A stretch of 64,000 nt of DNA from Micromonospora_J zhanjiangensis (lineage in GTDB: Bacteria > Actinomycetota > Actinomycetes > Mycobacteriales > Micromonosporaceae). Position numbers and translations under genes: made by a program. Where the stretch lies: positions 1 to 64,000 of the forward strand of contig NZ_JBHSBN010000005.1 of NCBI RefSeq assembly GCF_042650605.1, read 5' to 3'. This document shows, one piece after another, positions 17,443 to 25,902 of this stretch; positions within the stretch are counted from its first letter, which is position 1, and every line of letters starts with the position of its first letter. Under the pieces are notes generated by a model. That model was not told where the DNA came from. It saw nothing but the letters and a program-made list of their open reading frames with translations, and made no database searches.

Positions 17443-18482
17443 TCTCCCTTGCTCTGTTCAACAACAAGGGTGGCGTGGGCAAGACGACGCTGACCTATCA
17501 CCTGGCACACATGCTGCAACGCCTTGGCCACAGCGTTCTCGCCGTCGACCTTGATCCACAGTCGAACCTGACGGCCGCCTTTTTGGACGAGGACGCGCTT
17601 GGCGAACTGTGGGACGAAGCAGCGACACCTGCCTGGGGTGGTCCTCACCAGCGTCGACTATGGTCTCCGCTGGAGCAGGGGATCGGCACGGTAGTGACCG
17701 CTATCCGGCCGATCATGGAGGGCGTGGGAGACATCGAGAGCGTGCGGCCAGTCACGATCACGCAGGATCTCGCCCTGATGCCAGGTGACCTCGAACTCAG
17801 TGCCTTCGAAGATCGCCTGTCCGATGCCTGGCCTCGGGGCTTCACCGGCAAGGACCAAGCCGCGATAAGAGTGACGACAGCATTTCACCGAATTGTGCAA
17901 CGGGCCGCCGCTGAGGTCGAAGCTGAGATCGTGCTCATCGATGTCGGCCCCAACCTGGGAGCTATTAACCGAGCAGCCCTACTGGCTGCTGACGCGGTGC
18001 TGATGCCGCTGGCGGCGGACCTCTTCTCCCTGCGCGGCTTGAAAAATCTCGGTCCGACGCTGAGAGATTGGCGGACGACGTGGCGGGAAGTCGTGCTGCC
18101 GAAGGTTCCGTCGAATATCGCCGCACCGGCCGGTACGATGATGCCGCTCGGTTACGTGATCATGCAACCAACGATGCGCCTCGACCGGCCGGTGCGTGCC
18201 TATCAGCGGTGGCTGGATCGCATCCCCAGCGTCTTCGCAACCGCGGTGTTGGGGGAGCCGGACGCAACCGACATCGGTCGTGGGTACGAGATCGCGACGC
18301 TACGCAACTACCAGAGCTTGATGCCACTGGCGCACGATGCGCGTAAACCGATGTTCGACTTGCGATCCGGTGATGGCGCATTGGGAAGCACCCAGACCTT
18401 GGTGCAACGGTGCCATCAGGACTTCAGGTCATTGAGCGAGGAACTGTTGAGGCGGCTCGCAACAGTGTCCACCCATAGCTGA
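17439..18482 (+). CDS. ParA/MinD-like ATPase
   Basis: A 347-residue deviant Walker A ATPase. KGGVGKT at residues 10-16 is followed by a typical ParA opening (VLAVDLDPQSNLTAAF) and, near residue 168, VLIDVGPNLGAINRAAL (Walker A' and B region). The start is ATG 17439, overlapping the stop of the AlbA_2 gene by 4 bp. No parB-like gene or parS-like repeats lie alongside, so plasmid partitioning is unlikely here. It more likely works as a dimeric switch with the AlbA_2/GHKL partner. It shares that partner's lower GC. The helicase gene starts 2 bp after its stop. Confidence 0.8.
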   Translation: MISLALFNNKGGVGKTTLTYHLAHMLQRLGHSVLAVDLDPQSNLTAAFLDEDALGELWDEAATPAWGGPHQRRLWSPLEQGIGTVVTAIRPIMEGVGDIESVRPVTITQDLALMPGDLELSAFEDRLSDAWPRGFTGKDQAAIRVTTAFHRIVQRAAAEVEAEIVLIDVGPNLGAINRAALLAADAVLMPLAADLFSLRGLKNLGPTLRDWRTTWREVVLPKVPSNIAAPAGTMMPLGYVIMQPTMRLDRPVRAYQRWLDRIPSVFATAVLGEPDATDIGRGYEIATLRNYQSLMPLAHDARKPMFDLRSGDGALGSTQTLVQRCHQDFRSLSEELLRRLATVSTHS

Positions 18483-18484
18483 TC

Positions 18485-20665
18485 GTGAAAACAGAGTCGC
18501 TGCACCCTGTTGTCCTGCACCACATCGTCAACTCATTGCAGTGGCCGATGCTGCGTCCGCTGCAGGAAGCCGCAGTTGAACCCTTGCTGGCCGGCGACGA
18601 CGCGCTACTGCTCGCGCCGACGGCAGGCGGCAAGACGGAGGCGGCGCTGTTCCCCCTGCTGTCCCGGATGGCGCAACAGAACTGGCGTGGGACGTCCCTG
18701 CTGTACGTCTGCCCGCTCAAGGCCCTGCTCAACAACCTGCTGCCTCGGGTAACTGGCTACGCGGAGTGGCTGGGCCGGCGTACCGCGGTCTGGCACGGTG
18801 ACGTTACCTCCGGGCAGCGGCGCAAGATCCTGCGGGAGCGGCCGGACATTCTGCTGACCACGCCCGAGTCGTTGGAGTCGATGCTGGTCAGCGTCAACGT
18901 CGACCACGACGAGTTCTTCGGCAACCTGCAAGCCATAGTGGTGGACGAGGTGCACGCGTTCGCCGGTGACGACCGGGGCTGGCACCTGCTGGCCGTACTG
19001 GAACGGCTCGGTCGAGTGGCGGGGCGTCCCGTCCAGCGGATCGGGCTCTCCGCCACGGTCGGCAACCCCGACGAGTTGCTGTCCTGGCTGCAGGGCGCAG
19101 GGCGGGCGAACCGGCCGGCCCGAGTGGTGGCACCCGATTTCCCCGACCGGGCCCCGTCGGACGGCCCGAGCACATCGGTGGCCCGGGCTGCTGCCCGGCC
19201 AGCCGGCCCCGCCCCGGCGTCGACCGCACCGCCTGGCGATGTGGAACTGGACTACGTCGGTTCGGTCGACAACGCGGCCAGGGTGATCGCCGCCCTGCAC
19301 CGAGGCGAGAAGCGGCTCGTCTTCTGCGAGTCCCGGGCGCTGGTCGAGGAACTCGGACAGAAACTGCGAGCGCTCGACGTGACCACCTTCCTGTCGCACG
19401 CCTCGCTGGCCGTCGACGAGCGACGGCGGGCCGAGGAGGCGTTCGCACAGGAGCGGGACTGCGTCATCGTCTCGACCAGCACCCTCGAACTGGGCATCGA
19501 CGTCGGCGACCTCGACCGGGTCATCCAGATCAACGCGCCACGCACCGTCGCCAGCTTCCTGCAGCGGATCGGGCGCACCGGACGCCGTCCGGGCAGTGTC
19601 CGTAACTGCCTGTTCCTGGCGCTGGACAGTCCCGGCCTGCTGCACGCCGCCGGCCTGTTGACGCTGTGGGGCCGCGGCTGGGTCGAGGCCGTCGTCCCGC
19701 CGCCCGAGCCACGGCACATCGTCGCCCAGCAGGTACTCGCCCTCTGCCTCCAACGGCAGCGGGTCGGCGACACACTCTGGTCGGCCGAGTGGAACGGCCT
19801 GCCGCCGTTCGACCACACCGCCCAGGTCGTCGTCCGGCACCTGGTCGAACAGGGTTTCCTCGAATCCGACGGCGGCATGCTCTTCGTCGGTCCCGAGGCC
19901 GAGCTGCGGTTCGGTCGGCGGCACTTCATGGACATGACCGCCGTGTTCACCGCACCGCCGCAGTTCACCGTACTGGCCGGCCGGACCGAGATCGGCCGGG
20001 TCGATCCGGCGCTGCTCACCGAGAAGGTGCATGGCCCTCGGCTGTTGTTGCTGGCCGGACGCAGTTGGCGGGTCACCCACGTGGACTGGACACGCCGCCG
20101 CTGCTTCGTCGAGCCGGCTGACTCGGGTGGTAAGGCGCAGTGGCTGACCGGAGCGGGGCCGCAGGGGCTGTCGTACCTGATGGTGCGGGCGATGCGCGAG
20201 GTGCTGCTCGGCGGCGAGCCGCCGGTGCGGCTGACCCGCCGTGCCGCGGGCCGGCTCGCCGAACTGCGGGACGGGGCCGCCAGCGCAGTCCACCCCGGTG
20301 GCACGGTGATCACCCGTACGGGAAGGGGCGAACTGCGCTGGTGGACCTGGGCAGGGTTCCGGGCCAACGCCACCCTGGCAGCCACGCTCAGCCCTCTCCT
20401 GGATTCGACCCAACAGTTCGACGACGTCAGCCTGCGGCTGCTCGATGGAACTTCCCGGGACACGGTGTTGGCGATGATCGGCAGCGCGGTGGGAAGCGTC
20501 TGCCTTCCCGATGTCGACGATAGGGCCTTGGCTGGTCTCAAGTTCGGTGCTGCGTTGCCTCAACGGCTGGCGGTGGCGACGCTCGCGGCGCGGCTGGCCG
20601 ATGTGGATGCGGCAGTGGCGGTGCTCGGTGAGCCGGTCAGGTTCGTGGTTCCTGCTAGCGGCTGA
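18485..20665 (+). CDS. brxHI: BREX Lhr-like DEAD/DEAH helicase BrxHI
   Basis: A 726-residue superfamily 2 helicase. Motif I APTAGGKTE has Lys50, motif II is DEVH with Asp154, motif III is SAT, and motif VI QRIGRTGRR starts at 360. An Ala/Pro-rich insertion lies at about 215-255, and a C-terminal Lhr-like domain follows. Size and domain layout fit BrxHI, the helicase of BREX-2 systems. The start is GTG 18485, 2 bp after the ParA-like stop, so the six genes from 8362 form one likely transcript. GC content returns to the high level of pglYZ. A generic Lhr-family helicase is the alternative, but context strongly favours BrxHI. Confidence 0.82.
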   Translation: MKTESLHPVVLHHIVNSLQWPMLRPLQEAAVEPLLAGDDALLLAPTAGGKTEAALFPLLSRMAQQNWRGTSLLYVCPLKALLNNLLPRVTGYAEWLGRRTAVWHGDVTSGQRRKILRERPDILLTTPESLESMLVSVNVDHDEFFGNLQAIVVDEVHAFAGDDRGWHLLAVLERLGRVAGRPVQRIGLSATVGNPDELLSWLQGAGRANRPARVVAPDFPDRAPSDGPSTSVARAAARPAGPAPASTAPPGDVELDYVGSVDNAARVIAALHRGEKRLVFCESRALVEELGQKLRALDVTTFLSHASLAVDERRRAEEAFAQERDCVIVSTSTLELGIDVGDLDRVIQINAPRTVASFLQRIGRTGRRPGSVRNCLFLALDSPGLLHAAGLLTLWGRGWVEAVVPPPEPRHIVAQQVLALCLQRQRVGDTLWSAEWNGLPPFDHTAQVVVRHLVEQGFLESDGGMLFVGPEAELRFGRRHFMDMTAVFTAPPQFTVLAGRTEIGRVDPALLTEKVHGPRLLLLAGRSWRVTHVDWTRRRCFVEPADSGGKAQWLTGAGPQGLSYLMVRAMREVLLGGEPPVRLTRRAAGRLAELRDGAASAVHPGGTVITRTGRGELRWWTWAGFRANATLAATLSPLLDSTQQFDDVSLRLLDGTSRDTVLAMIGSAVGSVCLPDVDDRALAGLKFGAALPQRLAVATLAARLADVDAAVAVLGEPVRFVVPASG

Positions 20666-20716
20666 GGCCTTTGTTGGACAGCGAGGCCCACGGGTTCGTC
20701 GTGTCGCACGTGCCGG

Positions 20717-21067
20717 TCACCGCTTGGCCGCGGCCTTCTTGGCCGGTGCCCGCTTCGCTGCGGCCTTCTTGGCCGGCATCCGCTTCGCCGGTGCCTTTTT
20801 CGCGAGGGTCCGCTTGGCGGCGGTGACCTTCTTCTGGGCGACGCGGGCCGAGGTCGGCTTGGGCTTCTTCGTCGGGGTCTTCGCCGCGGTCGCCCCGGTG
20901 GCCCGTTTACTGGCGGTGGCGACCTTCTTTGCTGCCGCGGCTGCCTTGCCGGGGGCCTTCTTGGCCCCGGTCGCCTTCCTGGCGCTGGCGGGCCTGGTGG
21001 CCGTCCGGGTCCGGCCGCCCCTGCCGCCCGGGTGATGGGTGCGCGACCCGGCGAGTCCGTCGGCCAT
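20717..21067 (-). CDS. Histone H1-like Lys/Ala-rich DNA-binding protein
   Basis: A 116-residue protein that is mostly Lys, Ala, Pro and Thr, with repeated KKA and AKR/APAK units (end: RAPAKKAAAKR). This is the composition of eukaryotic H1 tails and of actinobacterial nucleoid proteins such as the HupB C-terminal tail. It binds DNA non-specifically by charge, presumably in the nucleoid. A strong Shine-Dalgarno sequence (aggaggagt, minus strand) precedes ATG 21067. There is no folded HU domain. The gene is convergent with brxHI and 51 bp from it, so it is not part of that operon. Confidence 0.75.
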   Translation of the reverse strand: MADGLAGSRTHHPGGRGGRTRTATRPASARKATGAKKAPGKAAAAAKKVATASKRATGATAAKTPTKKPKPTSARVAQKKVTAAKRTLAKKAPAKRMPAKKAAAKRAPAKKAAAKR

Positions 21068-21202
21068 CTCAACTCCTCCTCGTGAGAGTGCCTCGCCCGT
21101 TCAACGCCGACGCCGATCGGGACACCGCGCCAGCGGCGCTGAATCCGTCGTGCCATGCGCCCGTCGACCGAACTGTCTCCCCTTGAAGGAGCCGGATAAA
21201 CC

Positions 21203-21257
21203 CATGATCGCGGATAGTTTTGGCCGGTCAGAGCGAGCCGAACTCTCCGTGATCATG
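21203..21257. repeat. Long-spaced inverted repeat at the 3' end of the ABC ATPase gene
   Basis: catgatcgcgga (21203-21214) pairs with tccgtgatcatg (21246-21257) at 11 of 12 positions, with 31 bp between. One arm lies inside the last codons of the ABC ATPase gene and the other beyond its stop (21228). It could act as a terminator or be a remnant of a dispersed repeat. Confidence 0.4.
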
Positions 21258-21944
21258 AAAGGTGGTGGTGGACGGGGCGAGGCGACCGTCGCGTAACCGG
21301 TGCGTCACGTCGCAACCGTCGGCCACCGCCGGGTCGTGGGTGGCGATCACGACTGTCGTACCCCGCTCGTCCCGTAACCGCAGCAACAGCTCCACGATCG
21401 ACGCGCCGGTACGCGAGTCCAGGTTCCCCGTGGGCTCGTCGGCCAGCAGCAGCCGCGGCTGGTTGATCAGGGCGCGGGCGACCGCCACCCGTTGCTGTTG
21501 ACCACCCGAGAGCCGGGACGGCAGGGCGTCCGTACGGTCGGCCAGCCCGACCAGGGTCAACAGTTCGCGCGCCCGGGCGGCCTTGTCGAAGTCGGTGCGG
21601 AACGGCAGCACCGGGGCCATCACGTTGTCCAGGGCGGTCAGCGCCGGCAACAGGTGGAACCGTTGGAAGACGAACCCGACCGTGCGCCGGTACGCGGCCA
21701 GCCCGCGCCCGGACAGCCGGCCGATCTCCTGGCCGGCCACCTCGATGGTGCCGCCGTCCAGCCGTTCGAGGGCGCCGACCAGGTGCAGCAGGGTGGACTT
21801 GCCGGCGCCGCTGGGGCCGGTGAGGGCGACGGCCGTGGCCGGTGCGATGTCCAGGCTGACGCCGTCCACGGCCGGCAGGCGTCCGCCGTCGGGCAGGGCG
21901 AAACTCTTGCGGGCGGCGGTGATCCGGACGATCGGGTCGGTCAT
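21228..21944 (-). CDS. ABC transporter ATP-binding protein (MacB/LolD type)
   Basis: A 238-residue ABC ATPase. Walker A is GPSGAGKST, the Q-loop region reads FVFQRFHLLPAL, the signature is LSGGQQQR and Walker B is LLLADEPT, followed by the switch His in IATHDP. The family powers FtsX-type permeases that extract lipids or peptides, or act as mechanotransmitters, at the cytoplasmic membrane. It is the second gene of a minus-strand pair, 9 bp after the stop of the permease at 21954. The C-terminal tail (TTTFHDHGEFGSL) runs into an inverted repeat. Confidence 0.9.
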   Translation of the reverse strand: MTDPIVRITAARKSFALPDGGRLPAVDGVSLDIAPATAVALTGPSGAGKSTLLHLVGALERLDGGTIEVAGQEIGRLSGRGLAAYRRTVGFVFQRFHLLPALTALDNVMAPVLPFRTDFDKAARARELLTLVGLADRTDALPSRLSGGQQQRVAVARALINQPRLLLADEPTGNLDSRTGASIVELLLRLRDERGTTVVIATHDPAVADGCDVTHRLRDGRLAPSTTTFHDHGEFGSL

Positions 21945-21953
21945 CGCGCGGGT

Positions 21954-24800
21954 TCACTCCTGGGCCAGTAGCTGGGCGGTGGGCAGCCGGCGGATCAGGG
22001 TCACCGGCACCAGCACGCCGAGCATGGCGACGGCGACCCCGACGGCCAGCGCGGCCAGCGCACCGGCCGCCAGCGCGCCGGTCACGCCGCCGGCGAAGAC
22101 GGCCGCCGCGCCGAGGCCGGTCCCCGCGCCGACGGTACCGCCGATGACGCCCATCGTGAGGGCCTCGACCGTCACCACCCGGGCGAGCATGCCCTCGGTC
22201 CAGCCGACTGCGGTGAGCAGAGCGAACTCGGCGGCCCGTTCCGAGACGTTGAGATAGAGCACGTCCGCGACCGAGACGACACCCAGCACGATGGTGACGG
22301 CGACGGCCAGGTAGTCGACGGTACGGGCCTGGACGGCGACCGCCTCACCGAGCAGGGTGCCGGCGACGGCACCCCGGAAGGCGAAGGTGATCGCCAGCAG
22401 GACGGTCAGCGCGGCGACTCCGATCGCCATGCTCAACGCGCCGAGTGCCGTGCGACCGGGGGTCCGTACCAGATTGGCCAGCGCCAGGCCGGCGAGCCGG
22501 CGGGGCGCGCGGCGGCGGGTGGCGGTCGCGGAGACCGCGGGGCGGATCAGGCTGCCCGGGTCGGGTCGGGCCGCGCGCCAGGCGGGGACCGCCCCGGCGG
22601 CCAGGGCGAGCAGCACCGCGATCGGCACTGCGGACAGCGCGTGCGCCCAGCCGATGTCCAGGCCGAACAGGAGGGCGACGGGTATCGCCAGCAGGGTGCC
22701 GGCGGCACCGGCGGCCAGGCCGATGCCGGCGAGTTCGGTGCCGAGCAACAGCAGCAGCTGTCGTCGTCGCCAGCCGACGCAGGCCAGCACGCCGAGGTCG
22801 GTGCGTCTGGCCCGGGTGGCGGCGCTGCTGGCGTTCAGCACGGCGAGCGCGCACACCGCGAGCACCAGCGCCGACAGCAGGACGCTCTTGCGGTCGGCGG
22901 CCCGGACCAGGACCGCCGCCACCCCCTTGCGGACCCAGGGTTCGGCCAGCGCCAGCTCCGGGCGGCCGTAATCGCCGGCGGGGTAGTGCACGGTGACCGG
23001 CGTCGGGGACGAGCCCAGGGTGATGTCCACCTGCAGGCCGGTGCGTTCGGCGATCTGCTGGGCCACCAGCCGTACCCGTTCCCGGGACACCGGGTCGATG
23101 CCGACCTCGCCGGCCAGCCGGACCCGCACCATGCTGATCGGGGCGGCGCCGTTGAGCTGGTACTCCGGGTAGTCGGGTTCGGTGCGGTAGCGGCCCGCGC
23201 CGAGCAGCCGGGGCAGCGCGGCCATGGTGGTGAGCAGCAGCGGCGGCTGGCCGAGCAGGCCGGTGACGTTGGCGTTCGGTTCGAGCCGGCCGCCGCCCAG
23301 GGCCCGCCGGGACGCCTCGTCGGCGCCGGCCGCGCCCGGGTTGGCGTAGGTGTCCATCGGCACCGCCGACAGCGCGCCGCCCAGGTTGACCCGCCCGGGG
23401 TCGAAGGTGCCGACCGCGTCCAGAGCGACGTCGGGCATGCTGACGTCGCCCGGGCGCAGCGCCACCGGCGGCGTGTTGGTGTGCACCGCCACGCCGGCCC
23501 GCACGCCGGTGTCGGCGAACTCCATCGGTACGGGGTGCCCGCTGCCGCCGTCGTCGGCGCCCACGCCCCACAGCTTGCGGTCGTGCGGCACCCGTTCGGC
23601 GCGCAGGCCGTCGCCGTCCGGCTCGGTCTCGGGCGGTCCGACGGTCCAGAACCGGGACAGCCACAGCGTGTCGGCGGACGCCGAGTCCTCCAGCCGGTCC
23701 GCGGCCGGCTCGCGCAGCCGGCCGACCATCTCCCGGTACGGCCCGTCGACGGTGACCGTCCGGTGGTCGACGGCGCTGCCCGGCCGCTTGGTCAGGTCGG
23801 CACGCAGTCGTGGACTGTCGACGGTGGACCGGACCGCGTCGACCGCGCCCGGCGCCAACCGGTCCACCGTCAACTCCAGCCGCGCGTCGAGCTGCGGCCG
23901 GTCGGCGACGAGGATCGGCAGCGACGCGTACGGGTAGGGCATGCCGGTCAACCGGTGCTCGACCGGCTGCTCGCCGGCGGTGAAGTACCGGCCCGAGGTG
24001 ACCGCCCCGTCCAGGCCGGCGAGCGCGGCCTCCGACTCCGGGTCGACGGCCGCCATCAGGAACGGCACCGACCAGGCCAGCGTGACGGCCGGGGTGGTCG
24101 GCTCCCCGGTGCCGGTCCGGGATCCGGGGCCGCCGGTGCAGGTCAGTGACGACCGGCCGCGCAGGTCGGTGGGGTCCAGCAGGTCGTCGTGGTCGACCAC
24201 CGTCACCAGCGGGCAGACCGGCACCCGCCGGCCGTCCGGGTCGACCTCCCTAGGCGCGGGCGGCGGCGTACCGGCGGGCAGGTCGTCGTACTGTTTCTGG
24301 TCGAGCGGGTTGCGGGTGGCGTAGAGGAACGCCGGTCCGTCCGGGATGCGGCTGAGGCCCCGGTCGGTGACCCAGGTCGGTCGTACCCGTAGCACCTGTC
24401 GCTCGGCGGCCGGGTCGAGCTGCCCGCGCAGGTCGACCCGTACGGGTACGGTGCGCATGAGGTAGCCGACCATCGCGACCGGCGCCGCCACCGAGACGTC
24501 CCGTAGCTCCCGGATCTGTTGCCACGCCTGGGTGCTGATCCCGCCGCGCAGGCCGGCGAGCTGGCCCGACTGCACCAGCCCGCGCTGCTGCTCCAACGGC
24601 AGCACGCTGCCCTTCGGGCGGACCAGGATGTCGTACGCGGGGCGGTAGTTCGCCGCCACCGCGCCCACGGTCGTCAACCGGGCGGTGACCGCGGCGCCGG
24701 TCAGTACGGTGAAGCCGACCACGGCGACCGCGATCATCGACAGCAGGGCCAGCGAGCGGCGGGCCCTGACCCGCCACTGCGCCATCGCCATTCTCAGCAC
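21954..24800 (-). CDS. FtsX-like ABC transporter permease
   Basis: A 948-residue permease. A first membrane span sits right after the basic start (RSLALLSMIAVAVVGFTVL). A large extracytoplasmic domain occupies about residues 45-620. Membrane segments then cluster in two FtsX-like groups near 640-760 (SVLLSALVLAVCALAVL and following) and 790-948. It would pair with the adjacent MacB-type ATPase for ATP-driven export or envelope work. The start is GTG 24800; an in-frame ATG lies three codons later. The substrate is unknown. The Mrr-like gene is transcribed divergently from a 294-bp gap that contains nothing else I can support. Confidence 0.85.
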   Translation of the reverse strand: MLRMAMAQWRVRARRSLALLSMIAVAVVGFTVLTGAAVTARLTTVGAVAANYRPAYDILVRPKGSVLPLEQQRGLVQSGQLAGLRGGISTQAWQQIRELRDVSVAAPVAMVGYLMRTVPVRVDLRGQLDPAAERQVLRVRPTWVTDRGLSRIPDGPAFLYATRNPLDQKQYDDLPAGTPPPAPREVDPDGRRVPVCPLVTVVDHDDLLDPTDLRGRSSLTCTGGPGSRTGTGEPTTPAVTLAWSVPFLMAAVDPESEAALAGLDGAVTSGRYFTAGEQPVEHRLTGMPYPYASLPILVADRPQLDARLELTVDRLAPGAVDAVRSTVDSPRLRADLTKRPGSAVDHRTVTVDGPYREMVGRLREPAADRLEDSASADTLWLSRFWTVGPPETEPDGDGLRAERVPHDRKLWGVGADDGGSGHPVPMEFADTGVRAGVAVHTNTPPVALRPGDVSMPDVALDAVGTFDPGRVNLGGALSAVPMDTYANPGAAGADEASRRALGGGRLEPNANVTGLLGQPPLLLTTMAALPRLLGAGRYRTEPDYPEYQLNGAAPISMVRVRLAGEVGIDPVSRERVRLVAQQIAERTGLQVDITLGSSPTPVTVHYPAGDYGRPELALAEPWVRKGVAAVLVRAADRKSVLLSALVLAVCALAVLNASSAATRARRTDLGVLACVGWRRRQLLLLLGTELAGIGLAAGAAGTLLAIPVALLFGLDIGWAHALSAVPIAVLLALAAGAVPAWRAARPDPGSLIRPAVSATATRRRAPRRLAGLALANLVRTPGRTALGALSMAIGVAALTVLLAITFAFRGAVAGTLLGEAVAVQARTVDYLAVAVTIVLGVVSVADVLYLNVSERAAEFALLTAVGWTEGMLARVVTVEALTMGVIGGTVGAGTGLGAAAVFAGGVTGALAAGALAALAVGVAVAMLGVLVPVTLIRRLPTAQLLAQE

Positions 24801-25094
24801 GGGGACCTACCGTCGATGACCACGTCCGCCTCGATCAGCCTCAGCAACAACCGGCGCGGTAGCTTACCGAGCTTCCGTAGCAGTCGGGCGTGTTGTTCGC
24901 GTAGCAACGCCACCGGGGCGGCAACGTCCGCTTCTGAACGGCCCGCTGGTCCTGGCGCGCGGTTGCCCATGGGAGGGCGGTTCGCGCCGACATCTCCGGC
25001 GTACTGGCGCGGGGTTGACACCATCGGTGGGCGTGGCGGTGAGTTGTCGGACCCGGAGCGGACACCGGGCATCTCCTCGTACCCGGGAGGTGTG

Positions 25095-25817
25095 ATGCCG
25101 TACGTCAGAGCGCACACCCGCCGCGACGGCGCCCGCGTCCGCGGTCATTTCCGGCGTCGCCGGCGGGGATCCGTCCGCCGATCGGTGACCCGCCGGCGCA
25201 CCGGCGGTCGCGGGGTGGGCGGCCTCGACCTGCTGCTCGGTGGGCTCGTCCTGGTCCTCACGGTCGTGGCCGTCCGGTACGTGGTGGGTGTCGTGACCCG
25301 GCATCCCTACTGGACGGGATTCCTGGTGACCGTCGTGCTGGCCGGTGCGGTCGCCGTGCTGGTCGCGGTGGCAAAGGGGCAGGCTCGCCAGCGCGCGGAG
25401 CAGGCCGAGCGGGACCGGTTGGTCGCGGTGACCGACACGATGAGCGGTGCGGAGTTCGAGCAGTGGTTCGGTCGGCTGCTCGCGGCCTCGGGCTTCCGGG
25501 ACGTGACCGTGGTCGGTGGGGCCGGTGACCGGGGCGCGGACGTGACCGCGATCGCGCCGGACGGTCGCCGGGTGGTGGTCCAGTGCAAGCGGCAGCACCT
25601 CGGCAACCGGGTCGGCAGCGCGGCGATCCAGAGGTTCGCCGGCACCTGCCACCGGGTGCACCACGGCGACCTGTGCATGATCGTCACGAACGGTTGGTTC
25701 ACCAACGGTGACGGGGCGCGGCTCGCGCACGAGTTGGGCATCGCGCTGGTCGACCGGCGGCTGCTGGAGGTCTGGGCCTACACCCGCAGGCCGCCGCCGG
25801 CGCTCGCCGGGCGGTGA
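25095..25817 (+). CDS. Membrane-anchored Mrr-type restriction endonuclease-like protein
   Basis: A 240-residue protein. An Arg-rich N-terminus is followed by two hydrophobic spans (about 45-66 and 72-92), then a cytosolic Mrr_cat domain (MSGAEFEQWFGRLLAASGF ...). The catalytic pattern of the PD-(D/E)xK fold is visible as GDRGADVTAI ... VVVQCKRQ. ATG 25095 has gggagg 4 bp upstream. Mrr relatives cut modified or foreign DNA, but the membrane-anchored actinobacterial form has no established target. A decayed copy of its C-terminus lies at 29150-29257. Confidence 0.8.
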   Translation: MPYVRAHTRRDGARVRGHFRRRRRGSVRRSVTRRRTGGRGVGGLDLLLGGLVLVLTVVAVRYVVGVVTRHPYWTGFLVTVVLAGAVAVLVAVAKGQARQRAEQAERDRLVAVTDTMSGAEFEQWFGRLLAASGFRDVTVVGGAGDRGADVTAIAPDGRRVVVQCKRQHLGNRVGSAAIQRFAGTCHRVHHGDLCMIVTNGWFTNGDGARLAHELGIALVDRRLLEVWAYTRRPPPALAGR

Positions 25818-25835
25818 CGCCGGCACCCGGGTCGG

Positions 25836-25889
25836 CTCGGCCGGCTACGAAGCCGCGGGTCGCTCGGCCGGCTACAAAGCCGCGGGTCG
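25836..25889 (+). repeat. 27-bp tandem duplication
   Basis: Two adjacent 27-bp units begin ctcggccggctac and end aagccgcgggtcg. They differ at one base (g or a). They lie between the Mrr-like gene and the next start, so they alter only the spacer. Slippage duplication is the simplest explanation. Confidence 0.7.
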
Positions 25890-25902
25890 GGTACTCCCCG
25901 GC

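Noticed and set aside
17439..18482. Plasmid partition locus (ParA)
   Set aside because: No parB gene or parS-like repeats are adjacent, and the gene is embedded in the defence operon by a 4-bp overlap and 2-bp spacing.
24794..24970. 58-residue minus-strand frame ending RLLLRLIEADVVIDGRSPC that overlaps the FtsX permease start
   Set aside because: It has helical-looking sequence and would be coupled to the permease, but there is no ribosome site before its ATG (24970) and no recognisable family.
25836..25889. Functional operator in the 27-bp tandem repeat
   Set aside because: Only two copies with no dyad symmetry; a slippage duplication of spacer DNA explains it.
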